Of a DNA stretch of 64,000 nucleotides, positions 59,838 to 64,000 are shown piece by piece. Numbering within the stretch: the stretch's first letter is position 1; each line of letters opens with the position of its first letter. The stretch comes from an uncultured Mollicutes bacterium (lineage in GTDB: Bacteria > Bacillota_I > Bacilli_A > RFN20 > CAG-826): NCBI GenBank assembly GCA_900540385.1, contig UQFY01000004.1:1-64000 (forward strand), given 5' to 3'. The position numbers were made by a program, and so were the translations under genes. The notes below the pieces were generated by a model. It was not told where the DNA came from, did not search any database, and worked only from the letters and a program-made list of their open reading frames with translations.

Positions 59838-60715
59838 GCCTTACGGAACGTATTAAAGACATGCTTGTTTTTGATTGGGATCATTTGAATGCCCCTCTTT
59901 TTTCCTCTCTTCTTATTATTCTTGTTTTGATGATTTTAGGCATTATCGTCGGTATTAAGGCAAAGAGAGCTATTAAAACCGGTGCTTATAAACATGCTCC
60001 AAGAGGTCTTCTTTTTTGGGCTGACGCCTATTATGACTATGTTAGCAATTTCACAGTCAATAATATGGGTAATTCCTCTAAAACGTGGAGTGGATATTTC
60101 TTCACATTATTTGCATATCTATTCTTAGCTTTTAACGCCTCTTTGTTCGGTATTCCAAGTCTTATTGATTGGCTACCTGCCCCTCTTTGTTTGTCTATTA
60201 TCATGTTTTTATGGATTCATATCATTGCCATTAAATATCAACATTGGGCTTATTTAAAACGTTACATCGACCCAATTCCGGTTTTCTTACCTGTGAACTT
60301 AATTACCATGTGGTCCCCAATCATTTCGACCACAATGCGTATGTTTGGTAATGCTCTTGCTGGCACCGTTTTAATCACTTTGATTCAATGGGCCACCTCA
60401 AATTTATCCGCGACGATTTTCTCCGCTTTAGGCGCTTCCCTTCAAATTCAAAGTGTTACGGGAAGCTGGTATAACTGGTGGAATTCCTTCCCTTATTGGA
60501 CAGGAACCATCCTTTCTCCGATCCCTATGGGGGTCTTAAATATCTACTTTAGTTTGTTCTCCGGGTTTATTCAGACCTTGGTGTTTGCTTCCTTGACTTC
60601 CCTTTGGATCGCTCAAGAAAAGCCAACGGACGAAGACAATGTTTATCTTGCCTTCCGCCCAGTGCCACAGAATTTGCTCGTTCTTGAACAAACAAAAGAA
60701 AAAACCAATTACTAG
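59834..60715 (+). CDS. atpB: F-type ATP synthase subunit a
   Basis: The 293-residue stator channel subunit of Fo. The essential Arg is at position 169 in MRMFGNALAG, followed by helices with conserved Gln/Glu positions (LFSGFIQTLVFASLT, about residues 245-259). Five to six transmembrane helices fit the family. The first 15 residues are polar. It starts inside the end of the AtpI-like gene (ATGA overlap). Together with the c subunit it forms the ion path, probably for sodium here. Confidence 0.95.
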   Translation: MSLTERIKDMLVFDWDHLNAPLFSSLLIILVLMILGIIVGIKAKRAIKTGAYKHAPRGLLFWADAYYDYVSNFTVNNMGNSSKTWSGYFFTLFAYLFLAFNASLFGIPSLIDWLPAPLCLSIIMFLWIHIIAIKYQHWAYLKRYIDPIPVFLPVNLITMWSPIISTTMRMFGNALAGTVLITLIQWATSNLSATIFSALGASLQIQSVTGSWYNWWNSFPYWTGTILSPIPMGVLNIYFSLFSGFIQTLVFASLTSLWIAQEKPTDEDNVYLAFRPVPQNLLVLEQTKEKTNY

Positions 60716-60726
60716 GAGGTAATAAT

Positions 60727-60951
60727 ATGGAAGTTGGTCTTAAAGCTATTGCAGCAGCAATTTGTGTTGCCTTTGGTATGATTTCCGCCATTGGCGAAAG
60801 CTGGATTGCCTGCCACACAATTGATGGCATGGTGAGAAATCCAGAAATGGCAGACAAATTAAGAAGCAACATGATCGTTGCTGTCGCTCTTGACGAATCG
60901 ACTGCTATTTACGCTTTGATTGTCGCTATCTTAATCATTTTCGTTTTATAA
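60727..60951 (+). CDS. atpE: F-type ATP synthase subunit c with Na+-type ligand set
   Basis: A 74-residue two-helix rotor protein. The ion-binding Glu57 in helix 2 is followed by Ser58, Thr59 and Tyr62 (LDESTAIY), which are the sodium ligands known from Ilyobacter. In helix 1 the position that is Gln in Ilyobacter is Glu24 (AIGES). This two-carboxylate arrangement was described for the sodium-driven Fusobacterium rotor. The R-N-P loop (residues 37-39) is intact. AGGAGGT ribosome site, the strongest in the operon, as expected for the most abundant subunit. Confidence 0.95.
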   Translation: MEVGLKAIAAAICVAFGMISAIGESWIACHTIDGMVRNPEMADKLRSNMIVAVALDESTAIYALIVAILIIFVL

Positions 60952-60966
60952 GGAAGAAGAACTAGG

Positions 60967-61527
60967 ATGAATACCATTTTACTAACAATTTTAGAAGATG
61001 CTTCGTCCGCTCCTTTCCAGCCGGAAGATTTTTTAAGCAAAATTTTCGGAAATTTCTGGTCTTTGCTAATTAACCTTCTTGCTTTGTTGGTTCTTTTTCT
61101 TGTGCTTTTCTTTCTAGCCTATAAACCTATCCGTAAATATTCGGAAAAGAGAAGAGACTATATCGAAGGAAATATATCTAAAGCCGAAGAGGCGAAACGT
61201 TTCTATGAGCATAAAGTAATGCAAACCCAAGACATTATCGATTCCGCTCAAAAACAAGCCCAAGAAATCATCCAAAAAGCAGAAGAAAACGCTCAAAAAG
61301 AAGCCAGCGTAATTGTTGCTGACGCCAAAAAAGAAGCGGCTTTGACGCAAGAAAAAGCTCTTCAAAACATTGAGCAAGAAAAGCAAAAAGCCCGCTCTGA
61401 GATTCATCAAGAAATCGTTAACGTTGCTTTAGACGCATCGAAAGAAATCTTAGGTCGAGAAATTACGGAAAAAGACAATCAAAAGATCTTGAATCAATTC
61501 ACCAATGATTTAGAGAAGAAGGGATAA
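60967..61527 (+). CDS. atpF: F-type ATP synthase subunit b
   Basis: A 186-residue peripheral stalk subunit. One transmembrane helix (about residues 30-56) is followed by a long charged coiled coil rich in Lys, Glu, Gln and Ala, which links Fo to F1 and ends near residue 175. The length is slightly longer than average because of an N-terminal extension of about 20 residues. AGGAAG precedes the start; the delta subunit follows by four bases. Confidence 0.94.
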   Translation: MNTILLTILEDASSAPFQPEDFLSKIFGNFWSLLINLLALLVLFLVLFFLAYKPIRKYSEKRRDYIEGNISKAEEAKRFYEHKVMQTQDIIDSAQKQAQEIIQKAEENAQKEASVIVADAKKEAALTQEKALQNIEQEKQKARSEIHQEIVNVALDASKEILGREITEKDNQKILNQFTNDLEKKG

Positions 61528-61531
61528 AGGT

Positions 61532-62077
61532 ATGAAAGATGAAGTTTTCGTGAACTATGCCGCTGCTCTTTTCTCTTTGGCGAAAGGCGAAAAGAAAGTC
61601 GCGACATATCGTAAAGAAATCAAAGAAGTGGAAAAGATCCTGACGGGTGATCCAATGTTTTTGGAATGCTTTTCCTCTTATAAAGTTTCTCACGAAGACA
61701 TCTATCATCTTTTGGATGAAGCGTTTAAAGGATTAGAGAGTCCCTCTCTTTTACCTTTCTTAAAGCTTCTAGTTTCCAAACATCTTATTTCTTCTATCTC
61801 AGAGATTTCGGAAGCTTTCTACGGAATGTGCAATGAATATTTGGGTATCAAAGAAGGGCTCATTTATTCAACTTCACGTCTTACGGAAGAAGAAATTTCT
61901 AAACTTGAGAAAACCTTGGAAGATAAACTTTCTTGCAAAGTCTCTCTCAAAAATAAAATTGACCACAATCTTATCGGTGGGGTACGAATTGTTTTAGACG
62001 GAAAAATCTATGACGGATCCGTGGAAAACAAGATTGAAACCTTACGTAAGAAATTACTTAAAGGAGGCCTCATATGA
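61532..62077 (+). CDS. atpH: F-type ATP synthase subunit delta
   Basis: A 181-residue F1 connector subunit that holds the b stalk to the alpha subunits. It opens VNYAAALFSLAKGEKK (about residues 5-20), the usual delta start, and ends with the conserved C-terminal part DHNLIGGVRIVLDGKIYDGSV (about 146-166). The stop overlaps the atpA start (ATGA), so they are coupled. Confidence 0.94.
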   Translation: MKDEVFVNYAAALFSLAKGEKKVATYRKEIKEVEKILTGDPMFLECFSSYKVSHEDIYHLLDEAFKGLESPSLLPFLKLLVSKHLISSISEISEAFYGMCNEYLGIKEGLIYSTSRLTEEEISKLEKTLEDKLSCKVSLKNKIDHNLIGGVRIVLDGKIYDGSVENKIETLRKKLLKGGLI

Positions 62078-63582
62078 AGCTAGACACCAATCAAATAAGC
62101 ACTTTAATCAAAGAGCAAATAAAGACCTTTGCCGGTCAAATTGAATCGGATGATGTAGGCACTGTCATTTCTGTTGGAGACGGAATTGCTTCCGTGTACG
62201 GATTGAAAGATGCCATGCTTGGAGAACTCCTTTTATTCCCAAACGACATCTATGGCATGGTCATGAATTTAAACGCTGATGATGTTGGAGCCGTCCTTTT
62301 AGGAAGTGATCTTTCTTTAAAGGAAGGGGACGTGGTTAAAAGAACAAAACGCGTCGTGGAAGTCCCTGTTGGTGACGGGCTTTTAGGAAGAGTCGTTTCA
62401 CCTTTAGGTGTTCCTCTTGATGAAATGGGACCTATTTCCTATAACAAAACGCGACCAATCGAAAGAATCGCCCCAGGTGTCATGACGAGAAAATCCGTTG
62501 ACACACCTTTAGCAACAGGTATTAAAGCGATTGACTCGATGATTCCAATTGGCCGTGGCCAACGTGAGCTTATCATCGGTGATCGTCAGACTGGCAAAAC
62601 CTCCATTGCCATCGATACTATCGTCAATCAAAAGGGCAAAAACGTGAATTGCGTTTACGTAGCTATCGGTCAAAAGAACTCCACGGTCGCAAATATCGTA
62701 AACCGCTTGAAAGAAAAAGGCTGTTTTGATTATGTAACGGTCGTAAATGCTTCCGCTTCCCAATCCGCTCCTCAACAATACATTGCCCCATTCTCCGGAA
62801 TGGCTATGGCGGAAGAGTGGATGGAAGAAGGCAAAGACGTCCTTATTGTTTTTGACGATTTATCCAAGCACGCTGTCGCTTATCGTACCTTATCTTTGCT
62901 TTTAAGAAGAGCACCAGGACGTGAAGCTTATCCAGGCGATATTTTCTATTTGCATTCTCGTTTACTCGAAAGAGCTTGTAAACTTGCACCAGAATACGGT
63001 GGAGGTTCTATCACCGCTCTTCCGATCATTGAAACCCAAGCGGGAGATATTTCTGCTTATATTCCAACAAACGTCATTTCCATTACCGATGGTCAGATTT
63101 TCTTAATTAGTGACTACTTTAACGCTGGTCAAAGACCTGCGGTTGATTCGGGATTGTCTGTTTCCCGTGTTGGCTCTAGTGCTCAGATTAAGGCGATGAA
63201 ACAAGTCTCTAAATCCTTGAAAATCGAACTCGCCAACTATAGAGAAAACCTTTCCTTTGCTCAATTCGGATCGGATTTGGACAATGAAACGAAACGTATT
63301 CTCACCCATGGTGCCATTGTTATGGAAGCATTGAAGCAAAAGAATTGGGCGCCAATGGATATGTTTGATGAAATCATTCAACTTTTCGCTGTCAATCGTG
63401 GTTTCTTGGATGATTTATCTTTAGAAGAAGTTAGTCCGTTCTTGGCTGATTTGCTTCGTTATGTCAAAGGCTCTTGTCCAGAGATCTTAGAATCCTTAAA
63501 TAAAGAAAAAGCCTTCAGCAAAGAAACTGAAAAGGCTCTTTCAAACGCTATCGAAACCTTTAAAAAGAATAGGAAGAACTGA
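62074..63582 (+). CDS. atpA: F-type ATP synthase subunit alpha
   Basis: The 502-residue nucleotide-binding but non-catalytic F1 subunit. The P-loop GDRQTGKTS lies at residues 169-177; RGQRELIIGDRQ precedes it, and the family signature PAVDSGLSVSRVGSSAQ lies at about residues 350-366, carrying the arginine finger (SVSRVGSS). Normal in length. AAAGGAGG ribosome site inside the atpH end; the gamma gene begins five bases after the stop. Confidence 0.97.
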   Translation: MKLDTNQISTLIKEQIKTFAGQIESDDVGTVISVGDGIASVYGLKDAMLGELLLFPNDIYGMVMNLNADDVGAVLLGSDLSLKEGDVVKRTKRVVEVPVGDGLLGRVVSPLGVPLDEMGPISYNKTRPIERIAPGVMTRKSVDTPLATGIKAIDSMIPIGRGQRELIIGDRQTGKTSIAIDTIVNQKGKNVNCVYVAIGQKNSTVANIVNRLKEKGCFDYVTVVNASASQSAPQQYIAPFSGMAMAEEWMEEGKDVLIVFDDLSKHAVAYRTLSLLLRRAPGREAYPGDIFYLHSRLLERACKLAPEYGGGSITALPIIETQAGDISAYIPTNVISITDGQIFLISDYFNAGQRPAVDSGLSVSRVGSSAQIKAMKQVSKSLKIELANYRENLSFAQFGSDLDNETKRILTHGAIVMEALKQKNWAPMDMFDEIIQLFAVNRGFLDDLSLEEVSPFLADLLRYVKGSCPEILESLNKEKAFSKETEKALSNAIETFKKNRKN

Positions 63583-63587
63583 TTTAT

Positions 63588-64000
63588 ATGCCGTCTTTAG
63601 CAAAAACAAAACGTCGTATTAATTCCATCAAAGGAACGGAGAAAATCACCAAGGCAATGGAACTTGTTGCCACGGTAAAAACCAAACGTTTTTCTACGCT
63701 TCACGATAAAGGATACGCTTATTCCCAGGAATTCCTTTCTTTAGTAAGCCAAATTTTTGCCTACGACAAAGAAGGCGTTTCCCATTATGGAAAAATGAAT
63801 GAAGGGGATCTCCCTGTTCTTTATCTTGTGATTTCCTCAAATATGGGACTTTGTGGTGCCTATAACAATAACGTTTTTAAGTTTGCTGAAGCGCATTTGA
63901 AAGATGGGGATTTCATCGCTCCCATTGGAAATAAAGCCGTACACCATTACTCCTCAGATCCAAAATACGCGAAAAACGTCATTGATGATTTCTCTTCCTT
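63588..64000 (+). CDS. atpG: F-type ATP synthase subunit gamma (partial, cut by window edge)
   Basis: The first 137 residues of the rotor shaft subunit. The start MPSLAKTKRRINSIKGTEKI (residues 1-20), then TKAMELVATVK, is the classical gamma N-terminus, and SSNMGLCGAYNNNVFKF matches the conserved region with the S-x-x-G-L-C-G-x-Y-N motif. It runs past the right edge of the window without a stop. The beta and epsilon genes would be expected next. Confidence 0.95.
   Translation, partial: MPSLAKTKRRINSIKGTEKITKAMELVATVKTKRFSTLHDKGYAYSQEFLSLVSQIFAYDKEGVSHYGKMNEGDLPVLYLVISSNMGLCGAYNNNVFKFAEAHLKDGDFIAPIGNKAVHHYSSDPKYAKNVIDDFSS

Noticed and set aside
1..64000. CRISPR array or rRNA operon
   Set aside because: No regularly spaced repeat units of 25-40 bases and no rRNA signature were seen anywhere in the window.
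1..64000. Mollicutes genetic code (TGA as Trp)
   Set aside because: Conserved Trp residues use TGG, and TGA ends purA, the four-Cys gene, atpH and atpA at the expected places.

Overview
The window is 64 kb of low-GC bacterial chromosome. Gene style points to an anaerobic, low-GC Gram-positive (Bacillota). The signs are strong AAGGAGG-type ribosome sites on many genes, leucine written mostly as CTT or TTA, LytTR and DtxR-type regulators, a CcpA-type cre box and an F-type ATP synthase operon. TGA ends several well-formed genes (purA, rnfB, atpA), so the standard bacterial code applies and not the Mollicutes code. A gut-associated relative of the Erysipelotrichales/RF39 area is my best guess, but no rRNA gene is present to settle it.

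Layout. 0.1-3.6 kb: a GGDEF diguanylate cyclase behind an unusual G-tract promoter, a C69 dipeptidase and a small copper-chaperone-like protein. 3.6-7.3 kb: a ferrous iron uptake operon (two feoA, feoB, a small membrane protein) facing a DtxR/MntR regulator. 7.7-10.2 kb: purA-purB. 10.4-15.2 kb: a stripped-down Rnf-like electron transport operon. 15.2-18.3 kb: tRNA Ala/Met, tcdA, pepF, tRNA Ile/Ser. 18.3-20.5 kb: an acquired segment (AAA/DUF4143 ATPase and a YefM-YoeB toxin-antitoxin pair) framed by copies of one terminator hairpin. 21-24 kb: a fused ABC transporter with no normal start codon. 24-32.2 kb: a carbohydrate locus (GH2, LytTR two-component pair, a permuted membrane-anchored GH3). 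32.3-47.7 kb: housekeeping and envelope genes (methyltransferase, Nudix, acyl-CoA ligase, heterodimeric ABC exporter, lipoprotein, Vsr-like nuclease, RdgB, MFS, CaCA antiporter). 47.9-49.6 kb: an accessory patch with decayed genes. 49.8-57.4 kb: tRNA Gly/Asp, thioredoxin, TraX, CPBP protease, YigZ, PepP, GlpK and two unknowns. 57.5-64 kb: a TGS-nucleoside kinase and atpIBEFHAG, with the gamma subunit cut by the window edge.

How it fits together. The most notable system is the Rnf-like operon. It keeps the membrane subunits D, G, E and A, but RnfC is reduced to its two 4Fe-4S clusters and RnfB to its membrane anchor and first cluster. The usual NAD(H) module and ferredoxin relay are therefore absent, while RnfG has grown to three FMN-binding-like repeats. 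A small four-cysteine membrane protein between rnfA and rnfB resembles an NqrM-type iron delivery factor. The ATP synthase c subunit carries the two-carboxylate ligand pattern known from sodium-driven rotors, so the Rnf-like pump and the ATP synthase may share a sodium circuit. A perfect cre match before the atp operon and two palindromic operators before the GH3 gene suggest that sugar status controls both.

Several genes place a TATAAT-like -10 box only 6-7 bases before the start codon, which suggests that leaderless messages are common in this genome.
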